64,000 nt of DNA from Collimonas pratensis (GCF_001584185.1 NZ_CP013234.1:5518001-5582000); one strand, 5' to 3'. Shown: positions 7,801 to 17,932, numbered from the stretch's first letter. The notes: generated by a model not told the origin, from the letters alone. Numbers and translations: made by a program.

Positions 7801-10265
7801 TTATCTCTCTCGTGCGGTTGCAATCTGAGATATTCAGTAACTTCGTGTTCTATAGTGGCTGATGCCGCAGTCGACCCATCGTCGAATCTAGGCATCTCAG
7901 AATCCGCTGACTGCCTGGCGGACTGATGTAACGTGTAACCGCCGAATGCCTGAGTTACGACGCGCTCCGATGGTTCCACCTGCTCCCAAATGAGTGCTAT
8001 TTCTGGATAGAGGGGATGGGACAATAACTGTTCAATTTCATTAAAAAAGAGCGCGCCACTTATCCCATCAGAAAATGGTGGCCGATTTTTCCCCAATAAT
8101 AGATGGAGTGTGTGAAGAAGTTGGTGCTGTCGCGCAGCAATTGCCTCCATACGAAGAGGGTGCCACGGACATACAATCGCTACTGGAGCGCGACGACCAG
8201 AGCGCCTGACTTGTGCCAAACCTACAGAAAGTATGGTGCGCAATAAACGGCGACGACCGTCTTGATGCGAGAGTTGATTTATTTCAAGTAACAATGCACG
8301 ATAGCTCTCGGCAATCGCCGTAGCATGATCATGAGCCATTGCATCGTGTCGGAGCGCCAATACTCCCGCATTATAATTTTCCTCAAAGGATCTGAATTTT
8401 GTTTTGAGGTTAGAAGCAATTTCAGGACGAAGCCATTTTAGCGTCTCGCCTTCGGTGATTATTTGCAACCAGTCGGCAGCGAGAGACTTAATTCTGTCTT
8501 GCGCCGGTATGAATGCACCGCGCCCCCCTCCACGAACTACATCAGCGAACCCTTCTGCATTTTCCAACGAGAGTGATAATGGCAGTCCTTTACGGCCAAC
8601 ACCTTCATATTCGGCATAACAATGGACAAGGGTCGTCTTCTTCTTCGCATGATATCGACAAATTGCATCGAAATCGGGGACCTCCTGAGGGAAAACCGAA
8701 TCGAATGGAAATTTCCAAGTTAGCGAAAGCGTGCCAATTTTTCGTACGGTACCGCTCTGCTGAGTTTGGAAAACAGAAGCAAGAAATACCAATGTTGTAG
8801 CATTTGTTGTCTTCTTTGCGCCTTTGAACTTGGGATTACCATCTAATTTTGGCAATACATCAGTTGTATATTTGAGCGCCAAACTATCCTTGAATCGAAT
8901 TCGCCGATTAGTTCTGGCTTCGAGTGATCGATATGATCGTTCGAAGTATTCACATGCCCGTTGATTGCGCTCGATGAAACTGTTTGGTTTGCTCTGGGAT
9001 TTGCCCTCAAGTTCCACATAGGCTAATTCATGTAATGTTAGTCCACGAACTGTCCGCTGGAGACACTCAAACACTCCTTGGAGAAGATCGGTACATTCAA
9101 TTTTCTTACCGTGTACGTAATCTTCCCACTCGATAAAAAGTTTGGCATCTTTTTCCAGCGCTTCGGATCTTCGTTCAAAAAACTCGCGAAATTCCGTTGG
9201 TGCAGAACCAGGTTTACGCGATACTTTTCCCAATGCTTCAATTACAAGCGTGTCGTCAGCAGTGAGATCAATTGCTTCGGCTTCTAGCGCCTTTAGTGTT
9301 CGATCGGAAAAATCTTTCGACGAACTTCGTTTTGCTTTGTCAAAGCAGTGACGCGTATAGTTCCAGTCAAAATTAAAAAGTAGATTTTCAGTAGCGATGT
9401 TGCGATTGCCATCTGACTCAATATATGAATTGAACGCGCTGAGAACATCTTCAGGAATTGGAGGTTGTTGATCTTCCGCTCGAAGCCTTTCGAGAGTAAC
9501 TCGCAATTTCTCAGTATCTAATAATTGCTGAGACAGATCTCGTTTATCGAGATAACATTCCAACGCATAATGAGTTTTGAATTTTTCTGCCCATTGAGAG
9601 GCTTGTCGCATTTTCCCATCATTCAAGGAGCTGAAACAATCATCAAAACGCGGTAAGCCAATTACTGGCAACGATTTTCCGGCGGCTCGTCGTAACGGCT
9701 CGGTTTTAAAAGCCTCAAGAACCGCTTGAAGATACTCTCCTACTTTCGCAGTAGGACATCTTCCGCTATCAAATAACCCTTTGAGAAGAGCCTCTACCAT
9801 CTGAATTTCTTCAGGTAATAAAGTACGCCCTACACTCTTCGCCACAAACTCGATCCATATACGGGCGATCCCCTTATCCTTCAGATCGGAGGCGTCTGTT
9901 CTGTCACTATCAGCTAACGATGCTTCTGCATCGTCCTCCACTTCTGCAGTCAGAACTATCAGACCGTTTCCACGCGTTTGATTACGAACGCCAACAGCGG
10001 ATGCCTCAGTTAGATGTATGGAGGGCACATCATAATTAGTGAGCGCAGCCGATGGAAATTGGAGATGCAAGCGTGCAGCCTTGAGGCCGCCGGCATCTTT
10101 AGCGCGAATGAATCCCATCAACTGCTCGGGGGAAAATCCAGAAAGTACATGAAATGCGCCCCGAAATTCATCATCTTCAGTTTGTGTCTTGAATTTCAGA
10201 AGAACATATTCAAGTGCGATGGCGCCAACTAATGCATCGGGGGCTGTAATTTCTAGATAATTCAC
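4815..10265 (-). CDS. sspH: SspH/DptH-like large ATPase of phosphorothioation-dependent restriction
   Basis: This 1816-residue protein is the largest in the window. The C-terminal 240 residues are a HerA/FtsK-type motor ATPase: Walker A GMTGSGKS near 1580-1587, Walker B TLWVIHDE near 1681-1688, and the FAAQRP sensor segment near 1721. The long N-terminal 1500 residues have no motif I recognise. Size and C-terminal ATPase match DptH of the Dnd restriction complex and SspH of SspFGH. Such complexes attack DNA lacking the phosphorothioate mark. The start codon is GTG (10263-10265), overlapping the sspG stop as GTGA. It ends on an ATGA overlap with sspA. It presumably acts as a DNA motor with SspF and SspG. 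Confidence 0.85.
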   Translation of the reverse strand: MNYLEITAPDALVGAIALEYVLLKFKTQTEDDEFRGAFHVLSGFSPEQLMGFIRAKDAGGLKAARLHLQFPSAALTNYDVPSIHLTEASAVGVRNQTRGNGLIVLTAEVEDDAEASLADSDRTDASDLKDKGIARIWIEFVAKSVGRTLLPEEIQMVEALLKGLFDSGRCPTAKVGEYLQAVLEAFKTEPLRRAAGKSLPVIGLPRFDDCFSSLNDGKMRQASQWAEKFKTHYALECYLDKRDLSQQLLDTEKLRVTLERLRAEDQQPPIPEDVLSAFNSYIESDGNRNIATENLLFNFDWNYTRHCFDKAKRSSSKDFSDRTLKALEAEAIDLTADDTLVIEALGKVSRKPGSAPTEFREFFERRSEALEKDAKLFIEWEDYVHGKKIECTDLLQGVFECLQRTVRGLTLHELAYVELEGKSQSKPNSFIERNQRACEYFERSYRSLEARTNRRIRFKDSLALKYTTDVLPKLDGNPKFKGAKKTTNATTLVFLASVFQTQQSGTVRKIGTLSLTWKFPFDSVFPQEVPDFDAICRYHAKKKTTLVHCYAEYEGVGRKGLPLSLSLENAEGFADVVRGGGRGAFIPAQDRIKSLAADWLQIITEGETLKWLRPEIASNLKTKFRSFEENYNAGVLALRHDAMAHDHATAIAESYRALLLEINQLSHQDGRRRLLRTILSVGLAQVRRSGRRAPVAIVCPWHPLRMEAIAARQHQLLHTLHLLLGKNRPPFSDGISGALFFNEIEQLLSHPLYPEIALIWEQVEPSERVVTQAFGGYTLHQSARQSADSEMPRFDDGSTAASATIEHEVTEYLRLQPHERDNLSVLLYNCDSPELPIAVVKSINRINAKREGDKITCQVLLMHHDESHLRQIYRDLVTRGIEDESDSTEATGDFLAKVRVNITAASRLRRQGRSQPVDIAYCRDLISNEAKIIWQWVPRETIAPNDLQPHQWSRRLPVTVGDRQVRLQLVCPAQSEAGWAYLYAIAELCAHGASNAWENDQCPVLMRNLDFDDKNVERIFRETHELATWVVNQDELLDRKLLEACHVKVIRYVQSSTHGRNLIVSSDARDTLLVNTLKEKLRAILSSDTDEKIIADLGKRIMQDANRISGGLVLKAARRANNTNELLGMVLTRYLVQSELGVNRTIAWCFLDDYSQWLGKKEGASIADLLILAPSTDESGLLHLDVVVTEAKFVTYDAVGGAANQSEKQLIDTLAQLTEALNGTTQTIDQDIWLARLSDLLALQTVTAPGQPAIDTAAWRRAIRQRQCSFRIWGYSHVFVYAPQDFTTDVTSVKGIKTSKAKSDLDALQEIFGPGQVRELFHQYHAEDHQSTKEMRIRNGHPSFGLSKIRVLTSVPSSNEPGDAMNLTGDRQTASSDQLNVGAGSHDVTIPPTDDHLSGDTNSVTQVLDSIGASDVIMESSDDELIKFLESRSSQFESSKAEGHAWLDGVTTQIRQALISRGLTARLSDGFPPILTPNAAIIKLQGTKDLTVQAIESRASEIFTSDGIQIISTTPESGRISIAVKRPVREMLHTEKVLLDYLKNFDPHADGEKICIGIAEEDGTQILLDPSLQPHTLVAGMTGSGKSILIQNILLTIAASRNPDEALIYLIDPKFGLDYRPLEGLPHLKAGSGSIIDDPQQAIAVLRNLVVEMDSRYQQFKEAGVPNIRAYRRATGKKMPTLWVIHDEFTDWMMIEEYKKMVPEVVSRLSVKARAAGIFLIFAAQRPDKDAMPMQLRSQLGNRLILKVDNEATSEIAMGIKNGGAERLLGRGHMLVRIDRPESIYAQVPFIDIETVVPKIVQIIQRRYHGATVQKQ

Positions 10266-11830
10266 GCGCGTTTATCCATAGGGTTAATTACATAGGTACA
10301 GGCATCACTCATTCGCTGAGCCAATCCCATACCGATTAAATGTTGCACGAGTCTGTCGCGGTTTTTTTTGAAATCTGTTTCATCAAAAAGAGTTGACCGC
10401 ACGACTGCCTTTGCCTCAACGGGACCAATAATTATTCGATATTTTTGGTAGAGACGACGCAAAAACGCACTCTCCTCAATGGGTGACGAGACATTGGCAA
10501 ACACCAACGCTCTCAGCAGTTCATCTGTTGGCGCGTAACGATATCGAGTGGTACCGCGTCTAGATATAAGACCACATCCAGTGCCCAGCGCGGTAAAACC
10601 GTCTGCGGCATTACCGCGGTAGAATTGATCAACAAAACTGTGAAATTTCTGAATCAAAGTTTTTGAATCTGGTGCGTTGAAATTCTTACCGTCCCGCAAT
10701 GAACACGTCTTCGCAAGATGCTCTATAAGATAATCTTTCTTAGTCGACTCATCAAAATCATCGTTAGCCAGTAAAGCATTCAGTGACGGGTCCGAAAATG
10801 CGGTTTTTTCGATAAATTTCCGAACTGCTTGACTACCAAGACCATCGTTGTCGAGATACGAAGCAATCGCCGCTTTGCGGACCAAGTCGCTTCTCGGAGC
10901 GAGAATCTCACAAATTATTGGCGGCATATTGGAGTCGCCAACCCAATGGTTCGCTGTTTCGATACCATATAAATAGATATGAAAACCGAGCAGGGGCTGT
11001 ATGTATTGAAACGCATCCTGGTCCGGAAGTCCAAGCTCCAAAATTGCCGCGGTGTCCTCTCCCATTCGATCGTATGCCGGATGAGATTTATAGGGGAGAT
11101 AAGTGCCGCCTTTTTCAGGCCCACGATCTGGTTCATCGGTAGACAAAAGGCGCAAAACTAACTTGTTGCGACTACCGTTTGAGGCAAGAGAAGGCGCCAA
11201 ACCATGTATGACTCTGTTTCTAATGCGCTCTGAGGCGCGCGTGAGCATAAGATATGCAAGCTCACCTGTTCTTGTGAATACTCGCCGAGTTCTCTCAAAA
11301 TCATCACCCTTCTCCAGCAATACCTCATACAGCGCGGCAGGTCCTACGGGAAAGATAAATTGCGTAGTCCATTGGCGCTCGCTGCCTGGATCAATTGTAA
11401 TGTTACGCAGTAAGCGCACAATATTAACTAGCTCTTTAAATGTGTCGAAATGATTTCGTAGATATGAAAAATCTGTACTCCGGTTCTTTCCCATTGACGC
11501 ATTTGCTCTCATCGTCTCAACCCATTGGGCCCACGCCGACTCATCATCTCCTTGAGAGTCGCGTAATATTTCTTCCATTCGCGGATTGTTGAAGAGAATA
11601 TTTCGAAGTTGAAGGCTTTGATTCGCAGTATAAAGTGGATTGTCACCTGGATTTGTGGGTGCAAGCAGCTTGCCCTGACGATACATTCCTTCGGCCATTC
11701 CGAGAAATTCCAGCAAGAGCGCCGAAAAGGGTTGACGCTCGATCCGATGCCCCCAAATTGCCTCCACTATCCACGAATCGTTACGATCTTTGGATGCCGA
11801 ATAATCTTCTGTATTTTCTGATTCAATCAT
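10262..11830 (-). CDS. sspG: SspG/DptG-like restriction subunit
   Basis: This 522-residue protein has no catalytic motif I can recognise. The N-terminal stretch is acidic and polar, and the C-terminal 100 residues look like winged-helix DNA-binding modules (ALVFANVSSPIEESAFLRRLYQKYRII and the following QHLIGMGLAQRM). The call is by position: it lies between an SspF-type P-loop protein and the SspH-type ATPase, with stop/start overlaps of ATGA on the upstream side and GTGA on the downstream side. This is the F-G-H order of the known phosphorothioation-dependent restriction genes. Fixed-ratio complex formation with SspF and SspH is the likely reason for the coupling. Function is therefore inferred from context. 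Confidence 0.75.
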   Translation of the reverse strand: MIESENTEDYSASKDRNDSWIVEAIWGHRIERQPFSALLLEFLGMAEGMYRQGKLLAPTNPGDNPLYTANQSLQLRNILFNNPRMEEILRDSQGDDESAWAQWVETMRANASMGKNRSTDFSYLRNHFDTFKELVNIVRLLRNITIDPGSERQWTTQFIFPVGPAALYEVLLEKGDDFERTRRVFTRTGELAYLMLTRASERIRNRVIHGLAPSLASNGSRNKLVLRLLSTDEPDRGPEKGGTYLPYKSHPAYDRMGEDTAAILELGLPDQDAFQYIQPLLGFHIYLYGIETANHWVGDSNMPPIICEILAPRSDLVRKAAIASYLDNDGLGSQAVRKFIEKTAFSDPSLNALLANDDFDESTKKDYLIEHLAKTCSLRDGKNFNAPDSKTLIQKFHSFVDQFYRGNAADGFTALGTGCGLISRRGTTRYRYAPTDELLRALVFANVSSPIEESAFLRRLYQKYRIIIGPVEAKAVVRSTLFDETDFKKNRDRLVQHLIGMGLAQRMSDACTYVINPMDKRA

Positions 11831-13665
11831 TGGTCTGTGAGATGAATAGGGCGCTTGTAGATGATTCCTGATTCGCGTACCTCAATGAGGTTAAGCGTTC
11901 TTGTACTGGCTTTGAGGTCAAGATCACGCAGGCATCTTTGCTTCAAAGACATAAAATCAGATGAAGATTCGCGAGAAAAACTTGACGGCATTGCGCCATC
12001 AGCCACCCGACAAAGGAATTCAAAACGCGGCAAGTTCAATTTGAAGCTGAACGATCTTCCATTTGCTCGAAGGAGTATTTCGGGGATAGGGCTAGTTGCG
12101 CTGCTAACGATTTCCAGAGCCGGCGGCTCGGAATCAAGATCGACCTGCGCAAGAAAAATATCACTGACCGGGGAAGTAGTTAGATCCAAACCTGTAGCAA
12201 AATAAATTTCACTTGCATTTTCGGCTAGTAGCAATCCTGTCCACACTCGATTTAGTCCAGATGCGATTTTTCGCAAGTGTAATCGGCCGGGAGATTTTCC
12301 CATGCTGAGAGGCTTCACTACCTCTTTCAGATAATCTCCCGCATGGTGAAATATCGTGATGTGCCAGAGGTTATATTTTTCTAATTGCTCATTGGTAGCT
12401 TGCAGAAAAATCCGCCTTCGCTCAACTGCAAGCTCTTTTAAGAATTGTTGATTTGCTTCTTCGTTAGGAATGTCTCCCCGAATGTAACGATTGAGCATCT
12501 CATCAAATTCGCAATTGCGCTGGTCATATGGATTTGGCGCCACGAGATCGCTATAAATTTCCGCCAGCTCGGCATCTCTAGTGCCGAATATAAAAAGCTC
12601 GTCAAGGTCGTTAGTTGTTTCCTCACCGATATGCAGCATTGAAAGAAACTTATAAACACTTCTTTTGTTACGAGTGCCAGCACTAAGATTTTCCCCGAAT
12701 AATGTGCGATGAAGCGCCGCTTTATACGAAGCTCCATCCTTGAGGAGTTGCTGAGCCTCAGCTCCAGGTCGAATTACACCATCCTTGGCGTTGGGATGTC
12801 CTAATAGGCCGTTGGTGAGTAGACATAAAATGCCACGTACAGGAAGATGGTGTCCAGTTACATCTGCTATACGCGCCAGCATAAGAAGTTTTCCCTGGAA
12901 TTCTGGGCTGCTGAGCGCGAAAAAATTTTTGCGCAGCGATGATTTTTCAGAAAAAAGTGGGTTTTCTGCTTCGTCATCGAAACATTTCCATTCCTCACGT
13001 TTCAGGATAGCATCAAGGCAGAGAGCCATAATTTCTTCGCTTCTGACCAAACTGAGATTAATCAACCTCAGTCGCTCGTTAAGATCCTGAATATTTCGCG
13101 CATGTAGCTTAATCAGATCTTTTTCAAGCCTCCGAATTTCTTCCGGTGCATCTGCTGGTAGAGCCCGAAATAACTCGTGCATTTGGCCATCGTTTACTGC
13201 GAGGACAAATATCTTGTTCGATTCACCATAAACTGATGCCGCCATTTCGGCCAGGACAGCAACGTCCTCAGAGCACAAAACACCTTTGTCCTTTTTCCTC
13301 CAGGCCGTGACATCAAAAATGAGCGTGATGGATCTTGGCCCATTATTTGTTGCAACCTCAATTCTGACTATTCCATTGCTACCCAGCTCTGATCGCCCGG
13401 TCAGCTCGCGCACAAGATCAATACAAAGCGATGTTTTCCCGTCACCGGCGGTGCCCGTCAGTACGATATTTCTGAAAGCGCCTGTTTCTAAGGGAAAGCA
13501 ATCAAGCATCCCTTTCTGGGCAGGGTGGGAAAACGATAGCTTCGGAATGCCATAGTGGTTGGCCAATGTATCCACATGCTCAGCCTGCATAGCTTCGTTG
13601 TCTCCAACGGGACTATAGCCTCTGAGCAGCCTAATCCATTTTTCGCCTTTTTTTGATGTGCTCAT
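11827..13665 (-). CDS. sspF: SspF/DptF-like P-loop restriction subunit
   Basis: This 612-residue ATP-binding protein has a Walker A motif GTAGDGKT at residues 71-78 and a probable Walker B strand SITLIFDVTAW near 115. It resembles DptF of Dnd systems and SspF of SspFGH. The ATG at 13665 has no clear Shine-Dalgarno site, and 18 bases separate it from the sspD stop. The break between modification (BCD) and restriction (FGH, A) halves of the operon thus carries the weakest translation signal. It overlaps sspG by ATGA. The expected role is part of a three-protein complex that senses absence of phosphorothioate in DNA and damages the target. This follows from the family and has not been tested here. 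Confidence 0.82.
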   Translation of the reverse strand: MSTSKKGEKWIRLLRGYSPVGDNEAMQAEHVDTLANHYGIPKLSFSHPAQKGMLDCFPLETGAFRNIVLTGTAGDGKTSLCIDLVRELTGRSELGSNGIVRIEVATNNGPRSITLIFDVTAWRKKDKGVLCSEDVAVLAEMAASVYGESNKIFVLAVNDGQMHELFRALPADAPEEIRRLEKDLIKLHARNIQDLNERLRLINLSLVRSEEIMALCLDAILKREEWKCFDDEAENPLFSEKSSLRKNFFALSSPEFQGKLLMLARIADVTGHHLPVRGILCLLTNGLLGHPNAKDGVIRPGAEAQQLLKDGASYKAALHRTLFGENLSAGTRNKRSVYKFLSMLHIGEETTNDLDELFIFGTRDAELAEIYSDLVAPNPYDQRNCEFDEMLNRYIRGDIPNEEANQQFLKELAVERRRIFLQATNEQLEKYNLWHITIFHHAGDYLKEVVKPLSMGKSPGRLHLRKIASGLNRVWTGLLLAENASEIYFATGLDLTTSPVSDIFLAQVDLDSEPPALEIVSSATSPIPEILLRANGRSFSFKLNLPRFEFLCRVADGAMPSSFSRESSSDFMSLKQRCLRDLDLKASTRTLNLIEVRESGIIYKRPIHLTDQ

Positions 13666-13683
13666 GGTCGCGTCGATTAAGAC

Positions 13684-14535
13684 TTAAAGTTGACAAATCA
13701 AGCAACCTTCACGGCGTTGCGGTTCTACTTTTAACCCACCTAATGTCTGGGCTAGAGATAGATTGAACTGCTGTTTACCGAGTCTCTCTTGCGATTTATT
13801 CCAGTTGCTCTCAATTAGAGCCATTCGTTCTGGCTTTTCTAGTTCAGTTAAAGACTCGTTACCGCACCAATAAAACACATTACCGTTAATGTGATTTGGC
13901 TTTTCATAGGATTTTGCTTCTTCGTAAAGATCTGGGTAACGTTTTTTGAGGCGAACCCATTCTATTTTTTGCTGATAAAAACAAAAAAAACAACCGCTCC
14001 GAGTACGTCCCCATTCTGTATATGGCGGCATGCCTAAGCCGGATTCTTCAAGAATACGCTGGACTCCCTCGTAGGCTATACCGTCTTCTCGAAACGGGAA
14101 TACAGCACGAATATTCGGTTTGTGGCTAATGTAGCCAACCCGATCTTCATCCGCCCGAATACCAACATAATTGATACAGAAATCGTCACCTATATAGTTC
14201 TCAAACGGTTTCAACTTCATCAGATCAGTGCACCAGCGCCTATGTGTCGACGGCAGCATCCCGCCTTTAATTCTTAGGATATGATCAAACGTCGTACCAA
14301 ATGTGGTGCGAACAATTTTTTGCCCCAGATAGCCTTCTAACCGTTCAAGATATTCGTACGTGTCGGGTAATTCTTTTCCGGTATCGTGAAAAATGTATTC
14401 TATGTTTCCCACTCGATCGCGAAGATAAACTGCCAACGCAGCGCTATCCTTCCCCCCAGAAAGACTGAGGATATGGCGAACTAATTTTGGATCTTCTGGC
14501 CAAGTAACAGCAGAAGAACTAGATTTTTCAGTCAT
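13684..14535 (-). CDS. sspD: SspD, ATP pyrophosphatase/PAPS reductase-like sulfur-transfer enzyme
   Basis: This 283-residue member of the PAPS reductase/N-type ATP pyrophosphatase family activates the DNA backbone for sulfur insertion. The PP-loop SGGKDS is at residues 26-31 and DTGKELPDTY begins at 51. Cysteines at 102, 182, 185, 224, 278 and 281 (CFFC and CLIC pairs) suggest an iron-sulfur or zinc site. DndC of classical Dnd systems is much longer, so length favours SspD. Upstream aaggaagct is a good ribosome site. It sits 7 bases after sspC. Sulfur is expected to come from SspA at the end of the same operon. Confidence 0.88.
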   Translation of the reverse strand: MTEKSSSSAVTWPEDPKLVRHILSLSGGKDSAALAVYLRDRVGNIEYIFHDTGKELPDTYEYLERLEGYLGQKIVRTTFGTTFDHILRIKGGMLPSTHRRWCTDLMKLKPFENYIGDDFCINYVGIRADEDRVGYISHKPNIRAVFPFREDGIAYEGVQRILEESGLGMPPYTEWGRTRSGCFFCFYQQKIEWVRLKKRYPDLYEEAKSYEKPNHINGNVFYWCGNESLTELEKPERMALIESNWNKSQERLGKQQFNLSLAQTLGGLKVEPQRREGCLICQL

Positions 14536-14542
14536 AGCTTCC

Positions 14543-17500
14543 TTAAGTTTTATTTTCGCTTTCCAACCGTGCCCAGATCGCTTTCATGGCAGCAGCCATA
14601 CCGTAGCGGCCATGCTGCGCAAGAATATCTTTTATAGCAATCTCGGCGGTTGCAATTCGTGCGTCATCCATGCCATCCCAATTAATGAGGTCACCCATCT
14701 CGGTGCCATCACTCTTAGTTAGTGCAATACGACAGGCATGTCCATTCAGTTTTTTTGTCGTTCCAATTAATGCCATCTCTGTACGTAAAAACTTGCCTGC
14801 AGCAAGCTCCAATTGATGATTGAATTCACTCTCATCTTTGTCCGTCCAACGTTCTGGCGATTTCCTAGCCAGTAAATTGGCTATAGATTCTATCCATCCT
14901 CTGTGATCTAAAATTTTGTCAGATAAACGCAGTGCAAATGCTTTCAACGCCGGCTCGGTCACTGCTGCACCTAATTGTGCAGCTCGGTCCATGATATTTT
15001 CGCGGGCTTGCTGACCGGTTAGATCAATTTTAAATGCGGCGGTTATCGAATCGCTCAGGCGTTGAATCAAATTTGGATAAGCAGTTCGAATTTCATGCAA
15101 TGCAGTTTTGAGGCCCGCTGCAAATAACTCCGGATTTTTCAACCCACCTTTACCGACCGGTGACAGGCCGCATGCCTCTGGAAGTGTTGTAAAGATTAGC
15201 TTAATTGGTTCGCGCGCATCCAGAAGCGCTGTTCTTACAGTAGATGCAGCAGCTGATAATATATGCGTTTTTCGCGCATAATCTGGTACTTCTCGACTGA
15301 TAAATATCGCCAGCGGTCGAATGAGATCAAGAAGGTCTGTTTTCGATGCATCACGTGGATTGATTTTTAGCTGAGTCAGTAGATTATTCAAAACTTCAGC
15401 CCGTACTGTGTCCAATTCACAGTATTGCAAATGGAAATGCTGCGGCTCTTTCATCAGGCGCAGAAAAGCCTCTCCACTAACTTCGTGTAAATAGGTCCCA
15501 TCTTCATACAGAGCTACTCTTTGATGATATGTGGCTAGGTATATCGCGACAATGAATGGCTGTAAGCCTTCGCGAATTCCGAAAGGGGGAAGAGACAATG
15601 CATCGAATACCTCTAAAACAGGAACGAGTGCATCAATTCCTTTTAATTGAAGCACATCAGTGATGTGCTCAAGGGCTGGCAATACACGGCAATGATCGTC
15701 CTTTGGCTTTGGTACCCGAAACGCCCATCCCGCTTTGGTTTCAACGTGGATTTTTCCATATTTCAGGATTGACAAATAGAGCGCCATTTCTGGCGGTCGC
15801 TTATTGATATCGAATCCCAGATTCGGCTTATCCGAAAAAGCTACCATGGCATCCACCAGCTTCGTTCTCGCGCCAACAGCTGCACCACTAGGATATCGAC
15901 GGTTGATAAGTTCGTTGAGAATCCGTGGCGAGCATGGGTAGATGCGCCGACATTCGTCACCTAGAAACGTGAGTAATTCTCTTCCAGTAGCAAGGACCAC
16001 CGGAGAAGTGGACTCTCGATGGTGAAATGTCTGGCGCTTACCAGTAGAAACGGCGAGATTATCAATGCCACCGAGTTTGTCTCGAACATTTTTCTCCGCC
16101 ATCTTGATTTGACGTGTTACTTCCTCGCGCGCAAAACGATCTCCAGAGAGTTGGGGAACGTTTTCATGCACCCACTTCCAAGCCATGAGATCGCGCATTG
16201 CTTTAACCGCTGCATTCTGGGGTAACCCGAGAGTAACATAGGCACCATCTGGCAGCTCCTGTGCTTTTACAGCAAGAAGTTTTTGAATCTTATTATGCTG
16301 ACTCGTATCAAAAGGTAATGCAACATAGACGTTGAGATCAGCGCCTTTGCCGTCTAGTGTGGGCACATTCGCAAGAATGGTTTCTAATTCAGTTGCCGGA
16401 AATATGTGGACATTCGCGTATCTGAGTGTACCAGTGTCAGTGTAATAGGCGCGCGGAACGAGTGGTTCGGACTGGATATGATCACATAATTCGCGGATTC
16501 CATCGCCTCGATTAGAAGTAACTTCCAACGCCTGGGAAAAGGTTTCATCAAGATTCACGCTGGTGTGAGGCCAAAGACACAGTCCTCGAATCGTACCGCG
16601 TTCGTAAATGACCCCTCTTGCGCGAAGCTTTTCTATGGCTTTCGTTGTTGCTCGCCCTTTACCAACAGCAAGCACCACCGCCTCTTCCGTAGAAGGAAGG
16701 TCTGGTGCATCAAGTAAACTCAGCATCGCAATCGTCTTTAAGACCGCGTCCTCTTCAGGCGTTTCGATTTGTGTTGACGCAAGAACGGCCTCGATGACAC
16801 CCCAGTGAGTGTACGCATTACCTGCAACTATCGTTGGGAGTAGATTCGAGCGGACATAGTCAAATACATTTGAAATTCGATAGTGACCGACTTCACCGAT
16901 TCTTTGCGAAACGTGGCTCTGCAACCCCATTGGTTCGCCAGAAGATATGAAACTAAAAAGTGACCTCTCGTTCTGTCCAAATTTTCGCATTGTGCGAATT
17001 AGCACTGGAAGAACCGTTGGATGAAGAGGAAAGATTTTAGCGCTCAGATCTATGAGAGATTCGGCGGCAACCGACCCATAGAGTCCTGCAGCTAATGCAG
17101 CACGCATCGCAGCATGCGATTCATTTTGAACAGACAAAGGCAGTCTGTCCATTTGAACATTTAAGGTAGCCGCTACCAACGTGGCTACTTGCTCTGTAGG
17201 TTGCGAATATACGATTTCCTCGAAACGCCCCGCTACCTTATCCCACTCTCGTTTTGACGCAGAATCAAGGCCAGACGCGTATGCCGCAACACCTTGGTGC
17301 AACATTGCGGCGACAACAAAAGTTTTTTCGCCACTACGACTTGCTTCCTCGGCCAATCGTTGAAGTAGAAAAATATCGTCAAATTCCGGATTTCTGGCAG
17401 CGTATTCTAGATTTTTTCCGAGCTCATCTAAAATCAAGAGAAGACCATTATGCTTCCGTCTCGCTTTAGTGACAGCTACCCGAACGGCAGAAAGAACTTC

Positions 17501-17932
17501 CTCAGTCGATGGACCTCGTTTCGAATCCCAGGAAATATTAAGGGCCCGCAAAATGGTTCGTCCGAGCGGTTCGCTATCGCCTGTTGCCATGGCAGGCAGG
17601 AGAGTCACTCTCCCAATGAATTTTCCGAGATCGCGCGGTAACTCAGTTTTCGCGCCCTTAGCTACACGAGCTAGAGCGAGCGCAAAGTCAGTTTTCCCAG
17701 ATCCGTAGTCGCCGGCAATACGCCAGGCGCGCTGGGTTGAGTTTTGCCGGAAGCTTGCAGTGATACGCTCCAATGCTTGACGCGCAACGGGCGTCAAAAT
17801 ATAGGCTTGCGATGATCTTGGGTCCTCAATATCACGCTCCAAATGTACCGAGCGCATGAATCGAGGATGGATCTGCAAAAGTGAGGAAATTGGAGACTCC
17901 TCGAGTTTAGCTGGCTGTCTAGTAGTATGCAT
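14543..17932 (-). CDS. sspC: SspC, large ATPase of the phosphorothioation modification complex
   Basis: This 1129-residue protein has an N-terminal AAA-type ATPase: Walker A GDYGSGKT at 74-81 and Walker B NGLLLILDELGKN starting near 162. The long helical remainder has no motif I recognise. SspC is the ATPase partner of the SspB nickase and SspD in single-strand DNA phosphorothioation. It is separated from sspB by 3 bases and from sspD by 7, so the three are one translational block. BrxC/PglY of BREX systems are also large ATPases of this kind. The adjacent DUF4007 and PAPS-reductase-like genes, and the absence of PglX or PglZ, argue for SspC. Confidence 0.85.
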   Translation of the reverse strand: MHTTRQPAKLEESPISSLLQIHPRFMRSVHLERDIEDPRSSQAYILTPVARQALERITASFRQNSTQRAWRIAGDYGSGKTDFALALARVAKGAKTELPRDLGKFIGRVTLLPAMATGDSEPLGRTILRALNISWDSKRGPSTEEVLSAVRVAVTKARRKHNGLLLILDELGKNLEYAARNPEFDDIFLLQRLAEEASRSGEKTFVVAAMLHQGVAAYASGLDSASKREWDKVAGRFEEIVYSQPTEQVATLVAATLNVQMDRLPLSVQNESHAAMRAALAAGLYGSVAAESLIDLSAKIFPLHPTVLPVLIRTMRKFGQNERSLFSFISSGEPMGLQSHVSQRIGEVGHYRISNVFDYVRSNLLPTIVAGNAYTHWGVIEAVLASTQIETPEEDAVLKTIAMLSLLDAPDLPSTEEAVVLAVGKGRATTKAIEKLRARGVIYERGTIRGLCLWPHTSVNLDETFSQALEVTSNRGDGIRELCDHIQSEPLVPRAYYTDTGTLRYANVHIFPATELETILANVPTLDGKGADLNVYVALPFDTSQHNKIQKLLAVKAQELPDGAYVTLGLPQNAAVKAMRDLMAWKWVHENVPQLSGDRFAREEVTRQIKMAEKNVRDKLGGIDNLAVSTGKRQTFHHRESTSPVVLATGRELLTFLGDECRRIYPCSPRILNELINRRYPSGAAVGARTKLVDAMVAFSDKPNLGFDINKRPPEMALYLSILKYGKIHVETKAGWAFRVPKPKDDHCRVLPALEHITDVLQLKGIDALVPVLEVFDALSLPPFGIREGLQPFIVAIYLATYHQRVALYEDGTYLHEVSGEAFLRLMKEPQHFHLQYCELDTVRAEVLNNLLTQLKINPRDASKTDLLDLIRPLAIFISREVPDYARKTHILSAAASTVRTALLDAREPIKLIFTTLPEACGLSPVGKGGLKNPELFAAGLKTALHEIRTAYPNLIQRLSDSITAAFKIDLTGQQARENIMDRAAQLGAAVTEPALKAFALRLSDKILDHRGWIESIANLLARKSPERWTDKDESEFNHQLELAAGKFLRTEMALIGTTKKLNGHACRIALTKSDGTEMGDLINWDGMDDARIATAEIAIKDILAQHGRYGMAAAMKAIWARLESENKT